Numbered from the stretch's first letter, positions 41,286-50,297 are shown. The stretch is 64,000 nt of DNA from Nonomuraea gerenzanensis (GCF_020215645.1 NZ_CP084058.1:9734001-9798000); one strand, 5' to 3'. Notes: generated by a model not told the origin, from the letters alone. Made by a program: numbers and translations.

Positions 41286-42101
41286 TCAGAAGGCGGGGAA
41301 GGCCCAGCCTGAGGGATGGAACGGCGCGCGCTCGCCGCGGCAGCCGAGCGAGGCGACGGCGACCGCGCCCGGCCGCAGGTCCTCGACCCGGTCTGCCGAG
41401 GCCAGCGACGACAGCGTGGTGCCGACCAGGTAGGCCGCGCCCAGCTCGGCCGAGGTCAGCAGCAGGTCGGGACGGGCCCTGGTGCGTTCGCCGGTGACGG
41501 AGCCGCCGTCGGCCAGCCGGGCCTGCCAGAGCTTCTCCGTACGGTCGACCCAGCCGACCCCGGCGAGGCGGGCGGTGTCGTAGACCTTCTCCGGCAGCGG
41601 GCGGGCCTCCTGCCGGCCGAGCAGCCGGACGGTGCCGTCGCCGAAGCCGGTGCCCGGCCGCAGGGCCATGAGCCTCTTGTCGCCCTGGATCTCGGCCACG
41701 TGGCTGACCAGGCCGTACCCGAAGCGACCGTAGATCGTGGCGTCGGCGGCGTTCAGCGCGGCGATCGGCTCGCCGCCCGATTCGTACAGGTCGGTGAACT
41801 GCCTGCGCATCATCGCGGTGAGGATACCGCGACGCCGGTGCGCGGGCAGGACCGCGACTAGCGTGATGCCGGCGACCGGCGTGAGCGCGCCGGGGACCGT
41901 CATGACGCGCCGTAGATCGACGCGCCGCCGGCGATCTCCGCGCCGTCGCAGGCGGCGAGCGTGCGCCCGTGGGTCGAGGGAGACGGCGGCGTTCCGCAGG
42001 CCGCCCTCCCGCCAGTCCTGGCCGTAGGTCGTGGTGACCGCACGAGCCCACGCGTCGCGCTCGTGGGCGCCGATGGTCCGCAGCGGATGGGTGGCTGTCA
42101 T
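41286..42101 (-). CDS. GNAT acetyltransferase, Eis-like, with compensating frameshifts
   Basis: 271 residues. GITLVAVLPAHRRRGILTAMMRRQ is the acetyl-CoA binding motif and YGRFGYGLVSH and the C-terminal SCP2-like part match the Eis family. Between about 41985 and 41905 this frame reads an Arg-rich stretch, whereas the frame beside it reads RTLAACDGAEIAGGASIYGA, the expected family sequence. Two opposite frameshifts therefore scramble about 28 residues while the rest stays in frame. Either an assembly error or a partly damaged gene. It diverges from the MarR gene. Confidence 0.75.
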   Translation of the reverse strand: MTATHPLRTIGAHERDAWARAVTTTYGQDWREGGLRNAAVSLDPRAHARRLRRRGDRRRRVDLRRVMTVPGALTPVAGITLVAVLPAHRRRGILTAMMRRQFTDLYESGGEPIAALNAADATIYGRFGYGLVSHVAEIQGDKRLMALRPGTGFGDGTVRLLGRQEARPLPEKVYDTARLAGVGWVDRTEKLWQARLADGGSVTGERTRARPDLLLTSAELGAAYLVGTTLSSLASADRVEDLRPGAVAVASLGCRGERAPFHPSGWAFPAF

Positions 42102-42140
42102 GTTTCGAGGGTGGCCGGGTGAACAGGCGCGGCCTGACAC

Positions 42141-42171
42141 ATGGTTGTATTGCACAACTAGATGGTTGTAT
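42141..42171. promoter_or_regulatory. Putative MarR operator region
   Basis: ATGGTTGTAT occurs at 42141 and again at 42162, a 21-bp period equal to two helical turns; the first copy also forms GTTGT-N5-ACAAC. It lies in the 79-bp divergent gap between the acetyltransferase and marR, 10 bp before the marR start, so it could control both. Confidence 0.7.
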
Positions 42172-42180
42172 CGTCGAACC

Positions 42181-42609
42181 ATGGCGGACGAGCGCGAGCT
42201 TCAGGAGGCCGTGGCCCGGTTCGTCCGGGCCTTCGGCCTGCACCAGCCCGACCAGACCCCCTGCGGGCGGCCCGTTCCGGTGTCGGAGGCGCACGCCCTG
42301 GGCGAGCTGGCCAGGGACGGCGCGTTGCGGCAGAGCGAGCTGAGCCATCGGCTGCGGCTGGAGAAGAGCACCACCAGCCGCCTGGTCACGCAGCTCATCA
42401 ACCGGGGCTGGGCCGAGCGTGTCCCGGCCCCGGACGACGGGCGCGGCGTGCTGGTCCGGCTCACCCCCGCCGGGGTCAAGGCGGCCGGGCAACTGGCCGA
42501 GGCCAGGGCGGCCCGCTTCGCCGCGATCCTCGGACGCGTACCGCAAGCCGAACGCACGGGCGTCCTGCACGCCCTGCACATCCTCACGGAGGCCATGGAT
42601 GAACCCTAG
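42181..42609 (+). CDS. MarR family transcription regulator
   Basis: 142 residues. The winged helix covers about residues 35-100: SEAHALGELARDGALRQSEL, RLEKSTTSRLVTQLINRGW and PDDGRGVLVRLTPAG (wing). The helix-rich ends would form the dimer. No ribosome site is strong, and the promoter repeats are close to the ATG, so a short or leaderless mRNA is possible. Its 3' end overlaps the lipoprotein gene by 11 bp, so the two are translationally coupled. Confidence 0.92.
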   Translation: MADERELQEAVARFVRAFGLHQPDQTPCGRPVPVSEAHALGELARDGALRQSELSHRLRLEKSTTSRLVTQLINRGWAERVPAPDDGRGVLVRLTPAGVKAAGQLAEARAARFAAILGRVPQAERTGVLHALHILTEAMDEP

Positions 42610-43171
42610 GAGACGACCGCTGCTGGCCGGCCTCGTCGCGCTCGCCACCGCCACGGCCGGCTGCGCCACGAGCGGGGCCACGGACGGCCGGCCCACGACA
42701 CAGGCGCAGGCAGACCAGCAGGCCACCACACAGGCGGACCCACAAGCCACCGCGCAGACGCAGGCGGACCGGCAGGCCGAGATCGAGACCAGGAGCCGCC
42801 AGGTGATGCCGTTCGACCTGGAGCGCACCACGCACCGCTTCACCAAGACCGGCACCGGCGGCGAGCAGACTGTCACCGCGAAGGACCCCACCGACGCCCA
42901 GCAGGTCACGCTCATCCGCGGGCACTTGAGTGAGGAGGTCAAGCGCTTCGGCCAGGGCGACTTCGGCGACCCCGCCTCCATCCACGGCGGCGAGATGCCC
43001 GGCCTGCGCGAGCTGGCGGCCGGCCACGACCGGATCGACGTGCGTTACACCGAGGCCACCGCCGGAGCGCGGATCACCTACACCACCTCCGACGCATCCC
43101 TCATCAAGGCGCTGCACGCCTGGTTCGACGCCCAGGTCTCCGACCACGGCCGGCACGCCGAACACGGCTGA
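42599..43171 (+). CDS. Putative lipoprotein of unknown function
   Basis: 190 residues; CGGAGG sits about 7 bases before the ATG, inside marR. MNPRRRPLLAGLVALATATA then GC is a lipoprotein signal with lipobox Cys23 or so. A Gln/Ala/Thr/Asp-rich linker (QAQADQQATTQADPQ) follows, then a folded part of about 110 residues (QVMPFDLERTTHRFTKTGTG; ITYTTSDASLIKALHAWFDAQ) ending HGRHAEHG, which might bind metal. No domain name can be given with confidence. Confidence 0.75.
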   Translation: MNPRRRPLLAGLVALATATAGCATSGATDGRPTTQAQADQQATTQADPQATAQTQADRQAEIETRSRQVMPFDLERTTHRFTKTGTGGEQTVTAKDPTDAQQVTLIRGHLSEEVKRFGQGDFGDPASIHGGEMPGLRELAAGHDRIDVRYTEATAGARITYTTSDASLIKALHAWFDAQVSDHGRHAEHG

Positions 43172-43199
43172 CCCCGCCGATACCGTACCCCGGTAAGGC

Positions 43200-43727
43200 T
43201 CAATGGTGGTACGCGTGGATCACCGCGTGCCCCTTGCCCCGTCCGATGATCCACTTGTTGATGGGCGTGGTGACGAGGAAGGCGACGAGCAGCGAGAACG
43301 CCAGGGCGCCCCAGAACAGGAAGGAGGCGAGACCGGCATCCATCGCCCCGGGGATGATCAGCATGATGCCGTTGTCGACGATCTCCATGACCAGGATCGA
43401 CAGGGTGTCGGCGGCCAGGGCGAGCCGCAGCGCCGTACGCCACTTGAGCCCCGCGCGGAACAGCCCGCGCAGGGTGAGCGCATAACCGAAGACGAACGCC
43501 AGGGCGACGGCCAGCAGGATGCTGGGCAGGTCATGCCAGCCCAGGGCGGTGGCGATGACCATGCCGAGCACCTCTCCGATGGCGCAGCCGGTCAGGCAGT
43601 GCAACGTCGCGGACGCGGCCACTCCCCAGGTCGCCTTCGGCGGCTCGTGGTGACCGTGGTCGTGGCTACTATGCGCGTCAGTAGAGGGGTGCGTTTCATG
43701 CCCACCCGAGTGCATCGATTCAGACAT
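43200..43727 (-). CDS. DUF4396 membrane protein with His-rich N-terminus
   Basis: 175 residues from ATG 43727 (AAGG upstream). The first 35 residues are rich in His (HSGGHETHPSTDAHSSHDHGHH), a likely metal-binding tail. Four membrane helices follow, beginning ATLHCLTGCAIGEVLGMVIAT, which is the DUF4396 signature, and ending FSLLVAFLVTTPINKW. The function is unknown; the family is frequent in metal-resistance regions, and the neighbours here (DUF305, DUF6153, copA) agree with that. Confidence 0.85.
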   Translation of the reverse strand: MSESMHSGGHETHPSTDAHSSHDHGHHEPPKATWGVAASATLHCLTGCAIGEVLGMVIATALGWHDLPSILLAVALAFVFGYALTLRGLFRAGLKWRTALRLALAADTLSILVMEIVDNGIMLIIPGAMDAGLASFLFWGALAFSLLVAFLVTTPINKWIIGRGKGHAVIHAYHH

Positions 43728-43872
43728 TGGCACCTTCTAGGTCGTTCAGTCACGCTTTCGCCCGGCCAACCTATACCCCCTGGCCGTATCGTGGCAACGC
43801 TGGGCCGGCCGCCGTCTCCTATGCGGGGTCGGACACCGGGCACGCGATGACGTGCCCGGTGTCGTCCCGCAC

Positions 43873-44469
43873 TCAGAGCCGGTCGAGGATCCGCCGCAGC
43901 TGCGCCACCTCGGCCTGCTGCGTGGTCTCGATGGCCCTGGCCAGCTCCTTCGCCTCCGGGTTGGCGCCGCTCGACTGCTCGGTGCGGGCCATCTCGATGG
44001 CGCCGTCGTGATGGGCGATCATCTGCCGCGCGAACAGCTTGTCGAACTCGGCGCCCTTGGCCGCTTCGAGCTTGGCCAGGTCCCCTTGGGACATGATGCC
44101 CGGCATGTCATGCCCCATGCCGCCCTCCGGCGCGGCCTTGCCCCACGCGGTCAGCCAGCCCTTCATGAGCTGGATCTCCGGGGCCTGGGCCGCCTTGATC
44201 TTCGCCGCCAGCTCCTTGATCTCCGGGTCGGCCGCACGCCCGGGCGCCAGCTCGGCCATCTCGACCGCCTGCTCGTGATGCGGGATCATCATCTGCGCGA
44301 ACATCACGTCCGCGTCGTTGAACGCCGCGGCCGGGCTCTGCGTGCTGACGGTGGCGGCAGGGGTGCCGGCCATCCCTTCGTGCCCGGGCGTCGCGCCGGT
44401 GTTCCCGCCACAGGCGGCCACCAGGGCGAGGGCGCCTGCGACGACGGACATCTTGCGGTTGATGCGCAT
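43873..44469 (-). CDS. DUF305 family lipoprotein
   Basis: 198 residues. Signal MRINRKMSVVAGALALVAAC with lipobox Cys20. Two repeats of the ferritin-like DUF305 motif are visible: MFAQMMIPHHEQAVEMA and LFARQMIAHHDGAIEMA. The paired histidines and methionines suggest metal (often copper) binding on the outer membrane face. It lies 60 bp downstream of the DUF6153 gene and is probably in its operon. Confidence 0.92.
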   Translation of the reverse strand: MRINRKMSVVAGALALVAACGGNTGATPGHEGMAGTPAATVSTQSPAAAFNDADVMFAQMMIPHHEQAVEMAELAPGRAADPEIKELAAKIKAAQAPEIQLMKGWLTAWGKAAPEGGMGHDMPGIMSQGDLAKLEAAKGAEFDKLFARQMIAHHDGAIEMARTEQSSGANPEAKELARAIETTQQAEVAQLRRILDRL

Positions 44470-44529
44470 GGTTGGGTGTTCTCTCGATCGGGTTGAAAGT
44501 AGGCAGCCTGTTCCGCACGAGCCACCGGC

Positions 44530-44901
44530 CTATATGCGCAACATCGAGAGAATCGCCAGGCGCCGGGACGTGAGCCGGGGCGGAGGCCGGGCGACCCGGC
44601 CTGCGGGCGGGCGCGTCCCGCCCGTGTCACCGCCGCGTCGCCCCACCCTGGCGCAGGTCGCGATGAGCAGCAGGATCATGAACGTCGCGAGCACGGCCAG
44701 GCAGACATCCGTCGGGTCGAACCCCGGCATCCCGCCGTCGGGGACGTGAGCCGCCATGCCCACGGGAGCGACCTCCACGCCATGGGCGGAGCCGCTGTGC
44801 CGGCCGTCCAGGTGCCCGAGAGTGTGCATGCCGCAGACGCCCAGGGCGAGGGCCACGAGCAGGACGGCGCGCAGCACCCGCACTGTACGGCGCCGCCACA
44901 T
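44530..44901 (-). CDS. DUF6153-like small membrane protein
   Basis: 123 residues from ATG 44901. Two hydrophobic helices, VRVLRAVLLVALALGVCGM near the N-terminus and VCLAVLATFMILLLIATC in the middle, flank a His/Met-containing segment (HTLGHLDGRHSGSAHG). The C-terminus is basic and proline-rich. Proteins of this kind usually precede DUF305 genes, as here. A BlaI-type palindrome lies 53 bp upstream, so it may belong to the BlaI regulon. Confidence 0.75.
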   Translation of the reverse strand: MWRRRTVRVLRAVLLVALALGVCGMHTLGHLDGRHSGSAHGVEVAPVGMAAHVPDGGMPGFDPTDVCLAVLATFMILLLIATCARVGRRGGDTGGTRPPAGRVARPPPRLTSRRLAILSMLRI

Positions 44902-44953
44902 AGATCCCACCGCCCCTCGCGATCAGCCACACGTCACGACACTCGCCAGTGTA

Positions 44954-44969
44954 CTAGCGTCGATCGTAG
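44954..44969. promoter_or_regulatory. Putative BlaI operator 1
   Basis: Minus strand CTACGATCGACGCTAG, 14 of 16 bases identical to operator 2 at 45032. It faces the DUF6153-DUF305 transcript. Confidence 0.65.
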
Positions 44970-45031
44970 ACAGCTTCACCTCTCCCCATGCCAACAGCGC
45001 TCGGTCGTGCCACGCGCTCCCGGTCGCGCCT

Positions 45032-45047
45032 CTACGATCGCCGGTAG
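45032..45047. promoter_or_regulatory. Putative BlaI operator 2
   Basis: CTACGATCGCCGGTAG, with the CTAC...GTAG ends typical of BlaI/MecI sites, 37 bp before the blaI start. Confidence 0.7.
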
Positions 45048-45084
45048 CATGTGGGGGGACTGACGGGGTGGGAGGGACTGTCAC

Positions 45085-45459
45085 ATGGCGCGTGGCCTGG
45101 GAGAGCTCGAATCCACGATCATGGATCACCTGTGGGCGATCAGGCGTCCCGCCTCTGTCCGCGACGTCCTGGAGCACCTGCGGCAGGAGCGCACGCTCGC
45201 CTACACGACGGTGATGACCGTGATGGACAAGCTGCACACCAAGGGCCTGCTCAAGCGACGGCCGGAAGGCCGCGCCTACATCTACGAGGCGGTGTCGTCG
45301 AAGGAGGCCTACACCGCCGAGGTGATGCGCGAGTCGCTGGCCACCAGCGGCAACAGGGCGGCGACGCTGGTGCACTTCCTGGAGCGGCTGACTCCGGAGG
45401 AGGCCAGCGCCCTGGACGCGGCGCTGCGGGTGTACCCGCCCGGGGGGCGCAGCTCATGA
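45085..45459 (+). CDS. BlaI/MecI/CopY family repressor
   Basis: 124 residues. The winged helix is typical: LGELESTIMDHLW, ASVRDVLEHL, LAYTTVMTVMDKLHTKGLL and GRAYIYEAVSSKEAYTAE, the last containing the site cleaved in MecI-type regulators. Two matching palindromes flank the divergent promoter, implying autoregulation and control of the DUF6153-DUF305 genes. The stop overlaps the M56 peptidase start (ATGA), the usual sensor-repressor pair. Confidence 0.92.
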   Translation: MARGLGELESTIMDHLWAIRRPASVRDVLEHLRQERTLAYTTVMTVMDKLHTKGLLKRRPEGRAYIYEAVSSKEAYTAEVMRESLATSGNRAATLVHFLERLTPEEASALDAALRVYPPGGRSS

Positions 45460-46406
45460 TCGTGGCGATTGTCCTGGCCCTGTACTGCCTCTTCGCGGCG
45501 ACGGTGCTGCCGAAGGTGCTCGGGCGGGCCGCCTGGGCCGACCGCGCGCCGCGCCTGGCCATCGCCGTCTGGCAGGCGGCAGGGGTGTCGGTGGTGGCCT
45601 CGGCGCTGTTGTCGGCGTTCGCCGTCGCCGTCCCCGCCTCCGTGGTCGGGCACGGCCTGGCCGACCTGTTCGAGGTCTGCGCCGCCCTGCTCGGCCACGA
45701 GGCGAGCCCGGACTCGGCCACCACCTACGCCGGTCTCGCCGTCGCCGGGCTCCTCCTGCTCAGAGTCGCCTGGGTGGGCGCCGCGGTCCTGCTCCGCGCC
45801 CGCCGCGAACGCCGCCGGCACGCCGAGGCGCTGTCGCTGCTCGGCCGGCACGACGGCGACCTGGGCGCGCTCGTGGTGGACTACGACGAGCGCCTGGCGT
45901 ACTGCCTGCCCGGCAGGAAGGGCCACGCGGTCATCACCACCGGCACGCTGCGCTCGCTCGCCCCCGAGCAGGTCGCGGCCGTGCTCGCGCACGAGCAGGC
46001 GCACCTGCGGGGGCGCCACCACCTGCTGCTCGCCGCCGCCGAGGCCCTGGCCAGGGCGTTCCCTCGCGTGCCGCTGTTCTCGCGGGCCCGCTTGGAGGTG
46101 GCGCGGCTGGTCGAGCTGCTGGCCGACGACGTCGCGGCCCGCCGCCACCAGCGCATTCACCTCGCGACGGCCCTGGTCGGCCTCGCGACGGGGAAGGTGC
46201 CGTCGTTCGCGCTGGGCGCCGGTGGCCAGACGGCGCTGACCCGGGTCCGCCGGATGCTGCACCCGCAGGCGCCGCTCGGCCGCCGCGAGCGCCTCGCCGG
46301 TCGCCTCGCGGTCGCGGCGCTGCTCGCGGGCCCGGCCGTCCTGGCGGCGGCGCCGGGGGTCGCCGCGTTCCTCGCCCACCACTGCCACTCCCTGCTCGCC
46401 GGTTAG
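45456..46406 (+). CDS. M56 family membrane metallopeptidase (BlaR1/MecR1-like protease domain)
   Basis: 316 residues with about four membrane helices (IVAIVLALYCLFAATVL; IAVWQAAGVSVVASALL; TYAGLAVAGLLLLRVAW; LAVAALLAGPAVLAAAP). The zinc protease motif is VLAHEQAHLRGRHH. It lacks the C-terminal penicillin-sensor domain of BlaR1, so the signal is not obviously a beta-lactam. By family it would cleave or relieve the BlaI-type repressor encoded just upstream. Confidence 0.9.
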   Translation: MIVAIVLALYCLFAATVLPKVLGRAAWADRAPRLAIAVWQAAGVSVVASALLSAFAVAVPASVVGHGLADLFEVCAALLGHEASPDSATTYAGLAVAGLLLLRVAWVGAAVLLRARRERRRHAEALSLLGRHDGDLGALVVDYDERLAYCLPGRKGHAVITTGTLRSLAPEQVAAVLAHEQAHLRGRHHLLLAAAEALARAFPRVPLFSRARLEVARLVELLADDVAARRHQRIHLATALVGLATGKVPSFALGAGGQTALTRVRRMLHPQAPLGRRERLAGRLAVAALLAGPAVLAAAPGVAAFLAHHCHSLLAG

Positions 46407-46427
46407 CCGTTCGAGCCGCACAGCGAA

Positions 46428-46461
46428 GGGTGGCTCCGCGCCCTCCGGCGCGAAGCCACCC
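46428..46461. terminator. Bidirectional terminator between M56 gene and copA
   Basis: GGGTGGCTCCGCGCC and GGCGCGAAGCCACCC form a 15-bp stem with one mismatch and a CTCC loop, midway between convergent genes. Confidence 0.85.
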
Positions 46462-46469
46462 CGTGCCCG

Positions 46470-48674
46470 TTACTTGAAGCGGCGCAGCCGCAGGCTGTTG
46501 CTGACGACGAAGACGCTGGAGAACGCCATCGCCGCGCCCGCGATCATCGGGTTCAGCAGGCCGAGCGCGGCCAGCGGCAGCGCGGCCACGTTGTAGGCGA
46601 AGGCCCAGAACAGGTTGCCCTTGATCGTGGACAGCGTGCGCCGCGACAGCCGGATGGCGTCGGCCGCCACCCGCAGGTCGCCCCGCACCAGCGTCAGGTC
46701 GCTGGCCTCGATGGCGGCGTCGGTGCCGGTGCCCATGGCCAGCCCCAGGTCCGCCTGGGCCAGCGCGGCGGCGTCGTTGACGCCGTCGCCCACCATCGCG
46801 ACGACCTTGCCCTCGGCCTGCAGCTTCTTGACCACGTCCACCTTGTCGGCGGGCAGCACCTCGGCGATCACCTCGTCGATGCCGACCTCGGCGGCGACAG
46901 CTCTGGCCACGGCCCCGTTGTCGCCGGTCAGCAGCACCGGGGTGAGACCGAGCGAGCGGAGCTGGGCGACGGCCTCCTCGCTGGTCGGCTTCACCACGTC
47001 GGACACCACCAGCACGGCACGGGCCTTGCCGTCCCAGCCGACCGCGACCGCGGTGCGCCCTTCGGCCTGCGCCTCATGCAGCGCCCGCTCCAGGTCGGCG
47101 GGCAGGTGCTGGGACCACTCGGCCAGCAGCCGGGGGCGGCCGACCAGCACCGCGTGCCCGTCCACGACGCCCTGCACGCCCAGGCCCTCGACGTTCACGA
47201 AGTCCGTCACGGTGGCCCCCGAGCGGGCGATCGCCCGGGCGATCGGGTGCTCGGAGGCGTGCTCCAGCGCGCCGGCCAGGCGCAGCACCTCCTCCTCGCT
47301 CTCCCCCTCGGCCACGTGCACGGCGGTCAGCGTCATCCTGCCCTCGGTGACCGTGCCGGTCTTGTCCAGCACCACCGTGTCGATCCGGCGGGTGGACTCC
47401 AGGGCTTCCGGCCCCTTGATCAGGATGCCGAGCTGGGCACCCCTGCCGGTGCCGACCAGCAGCGCGGTCGGGGTGGCCAGGCCCAGGGCGCACGGGCAGG
47501 CGATGATCAGGACGGCCACGGCGGCGGTGAACGCGGCGCCCACGCCGTCACCGGTGCCGAGCCAGAAGCCGAGCGTGCCGAGGGCGAGCGCGATCACGAT
47601 GGGCACGAAGATGCCGGAGATGCGGTCGGCGAGGCGCTGCACCTGCGCCTTGCCGGTCTGCGCCTCCTCCACCAGCTTGGCCATCTGGGCGAGCTGGGTG
47701 TCGGCGCCTACCCGGGTGGTGCGCACGACCAGCCGGCCGCCCGCGTTCACCGTCGCGCCGGTCACGGCGTCGCCCACCCCTACCTCGACCGGCACCGACT
47801 CGCCGGTCAGCATCGAGGCGTCCACCGCCGAGGTGCCCTCCTCGACCACGCCGTCCGTGGCGATCTTCTCGCCGGGCCGGACCACGAACCGGTCGCCCAC
47901 CTTGAGCTCCTCGACCGGGACGCGCCGGCCGTCGGCCAGCTCCACGTCCTTGGCGCCCAGCTCCATCAGCGCCCGCAGCGCCGCCCCCGCCCGCCGCTTG
48001 GAGCGGGCCTCGAAGTAGCGTCCGGCCAGGATGAACGCCGTGACTCCCGCCGCGGCCTCCAGGTAGATGTTGCCCGACCCGTCGGTGCGCTCGATGGTGA
48101 ACGCGAACGGGTGCGTCATGCCGGGCGTGCCCGCCGTACCGAAGAACAGCGCCCACACCGACCAGCCGAGCGCGGCAATCGTACCGATGGAGATCAGGGT
48201 GTCCATGGTGGCGGCGCCGTGTCGCAGGTTCGTCCAGGCGGCCTTGTGGAACGGCCAGCCCGCGTACACCACCACGGGCGCGGCCAGCGTCAGCGACAGC
48301 CACTGCCAGTTCGTGAACTGCAACGGCGGGATCATCGCCATCGCGATCACCGGCACGGCCAGCACCACGGCGGTGATCAGGCGGTTGCGCAGCGGCTGGA
48401 GCTCGTCCTGCGGCTCCTGCTCGGCTCGCTCGGCCTGGGGCGGGGCGGGCAGCTCGGCGGTGTAACCGGCCTTCTCGACCTCGGCGACGAGCTGCTGCGG
48501 GTCGACGCCCTCGGGGAAGGTGACCTTCGCCTTCTCGGTGGCGTAGTTGACCGTGGCGGTCACGCCGTCCAGCTTGTTCAGCTTGCGCTCGATGCGGTTG
48601 GCGCACGAGGCGCAGGTCATGCCGCCGATCGAGAGCTCGACCGCGTGCTGCCGGTCTTCGGTGACCTGGGACAT
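46470..48674 (-). CDS. copA: Copper-exporting P1B-type ATPase
   Basis: 734 residues. An N-terminal heavy-metal domain carries GMTCASC (about residues 17-23). Eight membrane helices include the CPC motif ([16 protein letters not shown]) of Cu(I) pumps. DKTGT is the phosphorylated Asp, SEHPIARA the HP motif and [11 protein letters not shown] the hinge. AGGAGA precedes the ATG. Last gene of the csoR operon. It uses ATP to expel Cu(I) delivered by the CopZ chaperone at 49661. Confidence 0.95.
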   Translation of the reverse strand: MSQVTEDRQHAVELSIGGMTCASCANRIERKLNKLDGVTATVNYATEKAKVTFPEGVDPQQLVAEVEKAGYTAELPAPPQAERAEQEPQDELQPLRNRLITAVVLAVPVIAMAMIPPLQFTNWQWLSLTLAAPVVVYAGWPFHKAAWTNLRHGAATMDTLISIGTIAALGWSVWALFFGTAGTPGMTHPFAFTIERTDGSGNIYLEAAAGVTAFILAGRYFEARSKRRAGAALRALMELGAKDVELADGRRVPVEELKVGDRFVVRPGEKIATDGVVEEGTSAVDASMLTGESVPVEVGVGDAVTGATVNAGGRLVVRTTRVGADTQLAQMAKLVEEAQTGKAQVQRLADRISGIFVPIVIALALGTLGFWLGTGDGVGAAFTAAVAVLIIACPCALGLATPTALLVGTGRGAQLGILIKGPEALESTRRIDTVVLDKTGTVTEGRMTLTAVHVAEGESEEEVLRLAGALEHASEHPIARAIARSGATVTDFVNVEGLGVQGVVDGHAVLVGRPRLLAEWSQHLPADLERALHEAQAEGRTAVAVGWDGKARAVLVVSDVVKPTSEEAVAQLRSLGLTPVLLTGDNGAVARAVAAEVGIDEVIAEVLPADKVDVVKKLQAEGKVVAMVGDGVNDAAALAQADLGLAMGTGTDAAIEASDLTLVRGDLRVAADAIRLSRRTLSTIKGNLFWAFAYNVAALPLAALGLLNPMIAGAAMAFSSVFVVSNSLRLRRFK

Positions 48675-48695
48675 CACCGTTCTCCTTTCTCTCGC

Positions 48696-49664
48696 TCAGT
48701 GGCTGTGGTCGTCGCCGTGCGCGCTCGGTGCGGGCTCCGGCTCGGGGACCTGCGGGCGCTCGCCGGCGCTCAGCGTGAAGTCGGCGGTACGGACCTCGCC
48801 CTCGTGCTGGAAGTCCAGGAAGAGGCGGTAGTCGCCGGTGCTGGGCACCTCGGCGTAGAAGACGATCTCGGGGCCCGCCTCGGTCTTGCCGTCGCCGGGT
48901 GCGCCGTCGGGATGGACGTGCAGGTAGGCGAGGTCGCCGGCGCGCAGGGCCACCAGGTGGCCGTAGGCGCCGAGGTAGGGCTGCAGGTCGGTGACGGGCT
49001 TGCCGTCCTTGGCGACCTTGAGGGTGAGCTTGCTGGACCGCCCGGGGGTCAGCTCGCCGTCGATGGTGACCTCGTAGCCGTCGACCGTCGCCGTGCGGCT
49101 CTGCTTCGGCAGTGCCTCGGGCTGGTAGTCACCCGCCACGGACAGGTCGGCGCCCAGGGTCAGAGCGCTGCCGCCGGTCGGCGCGAAGTCGGCGAAGGCG
49201 CGGTACGGGCCCGCCTTCGGCAGCGTCAGCTTCACCGACCAGACGCCGTCGGGCGCCATCTCGGGGTGCACATGCTGGAACGTCGTCAGGTCGCGGGAGG
49301 CGACGATGAGGTGCAGCTTCTTGTCGTGCTCGACTTCGTAGCCGGTGACCGGCCTGCCGTCGGGGCCGGTCACGGCGAAGCGGAAGTCGGCCGGCTCGCC
49401 GGGCTTGATCGTCGTGGTGATCGGGTTGAGGGTGTAGCCGTTCTCGGACACTTGGAGCCCCCCGGGGGTATCTTCCTGCACCTGCTCGGTGGCGTGCTCC
49501 CCGTGCGCCGCGCTCGCGCTCGCGGTGGGCGCCGCCATGGCGGCGTGGTCCTCGGCCGCCGGCTGCGTGCCGACCGGCCCGACCACCTTGCCCACACCCA
49601 GGGCGCCGCCGAAGACGACGGCCAGCCCCAGCACGTACGAGCCGAGCTTCATCGCGGTGTTCAC
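48696..49664 (-). CDS. Membrane-anchored secreted protein of the copper operon
   Basis: 322 residues from a GTG overlapping the CopZ stop (GTGA). One N-terminal helix (LGSYVLGLAVVFGGALGVG) anchors or secretes it. The outer part holds three Ig/cupredoxin-like sections with conserved HLIVASRDLTTFQHVHPEM, AYLHVHPDG and LFLDFQHEGEV, rich in His and Met, and ends HGDDHSH. This is the pattern of YtkA-like or efflux-associated copper-binding proteins. It probably buffers copper outside the membrane for, or after, CopA. Confidence 0.8.
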   Translation of the reverse strand: MNTAMKLGSYVLGLAVVFGGALGVGKVVGPVGTQPAAEDHAAMAAPTASASAAHGEHATEQVQEDTPGGLQVSENGYTLNPITTTIKPGEPADFRFAVTGPDGRPVTGYEVEHDKKLHLIVASRDLTTFQHVHPEMAPDGVWSVKLTLPKAGPYRAFADFAPTGGSALTLGADLSVAGDYQPEALPKQSRTATVDGYEVTIDGELTPGRSSKLTLKVAKDGKPVTDLQPYLGAYGHLVALRAGDLAYLHVHPDGAPGDGKTEAGPEIVFYAEVPSTGDYRLFLDFQHEGEVRTADFTLSAGERPQVPEPEPAPSAHGDDHSH

Positions 49665-49870
49665 TGGTTCGCCACTTCGTAACCGGCCTCTTCGACGGCG
49701 GCGACGATCTTCGCCGGGTCGACGGGGCCGTCGCTGTCCACGGTCAGCAGGCCGGTCGCCAGGTCCACCTCGACACCGGTGACACCGGCCACTTCGCCGA
49801 CCTCCTCCTTGACCGAGCTGACGCAGTGGCCGCAGGTCATGCCCTTGACGGTGTAGGTGGCGGTGCTCAT
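49661..49870 (-). CDS. copZ: Copper chaperone, heavy-metal-associated domain
   Basis: 69 residues, a single HMA domain: TYTVKGMTCGHCVSSVKEEV with the CxxC copper site and GYEV at the end. AAGGAGAG precedes the ATG. It carries Cu(I) in the cytoplasm to CopA or to the repressor. Second gene of the operon, 25 bp after csoR. Confidence 0.95.
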   Translation of the reverse strand: MSTATYTVKGMTCGHCVSSVKEEVGEVAGVTGVEVDLATGLLTVDSDGPVDPAKIVAAVEEAGYEVANQ

Positions 49871-49895
49871 ATCGATCTCTCCTTCAATCCGTGGG

Positions 49896-50177
49896 TCAGG
49901 AACGAACAAGTCTCGCGATGGCGTCGGAGGCCTCCTTGACCTTGGCCTCCGCCTCGGGCCCGCCCTTCAGCGTGGCCTCGGCGACGCAGTGGGCCAGGTG
50001 CTCCTCGAGCAGCGCCAGGGAGAACGACTTCAGCGCGCTGGTCGCCGCCGACACCTGCGTCAGGATGTCGATGCAGTACTTGTCGTCCTCGACCATCCGC
50101 TGCAGGCCGCGGACCTGCCCCTCGATGCGGCGCAGGCGCATCGCGTGGTCCTGCTTGCTACCGGTGTATCCGGCCAT
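49896..50177 (-). CDS. csoR: CsoR-type copper-sensing repressor
   Basis: 93 residues, all helical. The copper ligands Cys35, His60 and Cys64 (DDKYCIDIL, EEHLAHC) match the Cys-His-Cys fingerprint of CsoR, and MRLRRIEGQVRGLQRM is the DNA-binding helix region. A GTG at 50183 is an alternative start. Three 17-bp ATACCCCC-type boxes lie upstream, one over its own promoter and two facing the MFS gene. Confidence 0.95.
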   Translation of the reverse strand: MAGYTGSKQDHAMRLRRIEGQVRGLQRMVEDDKYCIDILTQVSAATSALKSFSLALLEEHLAHCVAEATLKGGPEAEAKVKEASDAIARLVRS

Positions 50178-50216
50178 GTCCACCCCTCTCCTCGGTCGGC
50201 CGCTCGTGTCAACACC

Positions 50217-50233
50217 ATACCCCCCTATGGTAT
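50217..50233. promoter_or_regulatory. CsoR-type operator 1
   Basis: ATACCCCCCTATGGTAT, 39 bp upstream of csoR; probable autoregulatory site for the csoR-copZ-copA operon. Confidence 0.85.
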
Positions 50234-50264
50234 TCCTGGCAACCGATCGGCCGGGGGTTGACAT

Positions 50265-50281
50265 ATACCCCCCACTGGTAT
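50265..50281. promoter_or_regulatory. CsoR-type operator 2
   Basis: ATACCCCCCACTGGTAT, same box as operators 1 and 3, 54 bp before the MFS gene. Confidence 0.8.
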
Positions 50282-50297
50282 TTATTGGCCGTCGCAC

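Noticed and set aside
47076..49682. Very long open frame (868 codons) on the plus strand opposite copA and its neighbours
   Set aside because: Antisense artefact of extreme GC at third positions. The minus strand encodes complete, motif-rich CopA and associated proteins; the antisense translation is a low-complexity string rich in Gly, Ala, His and Arg.
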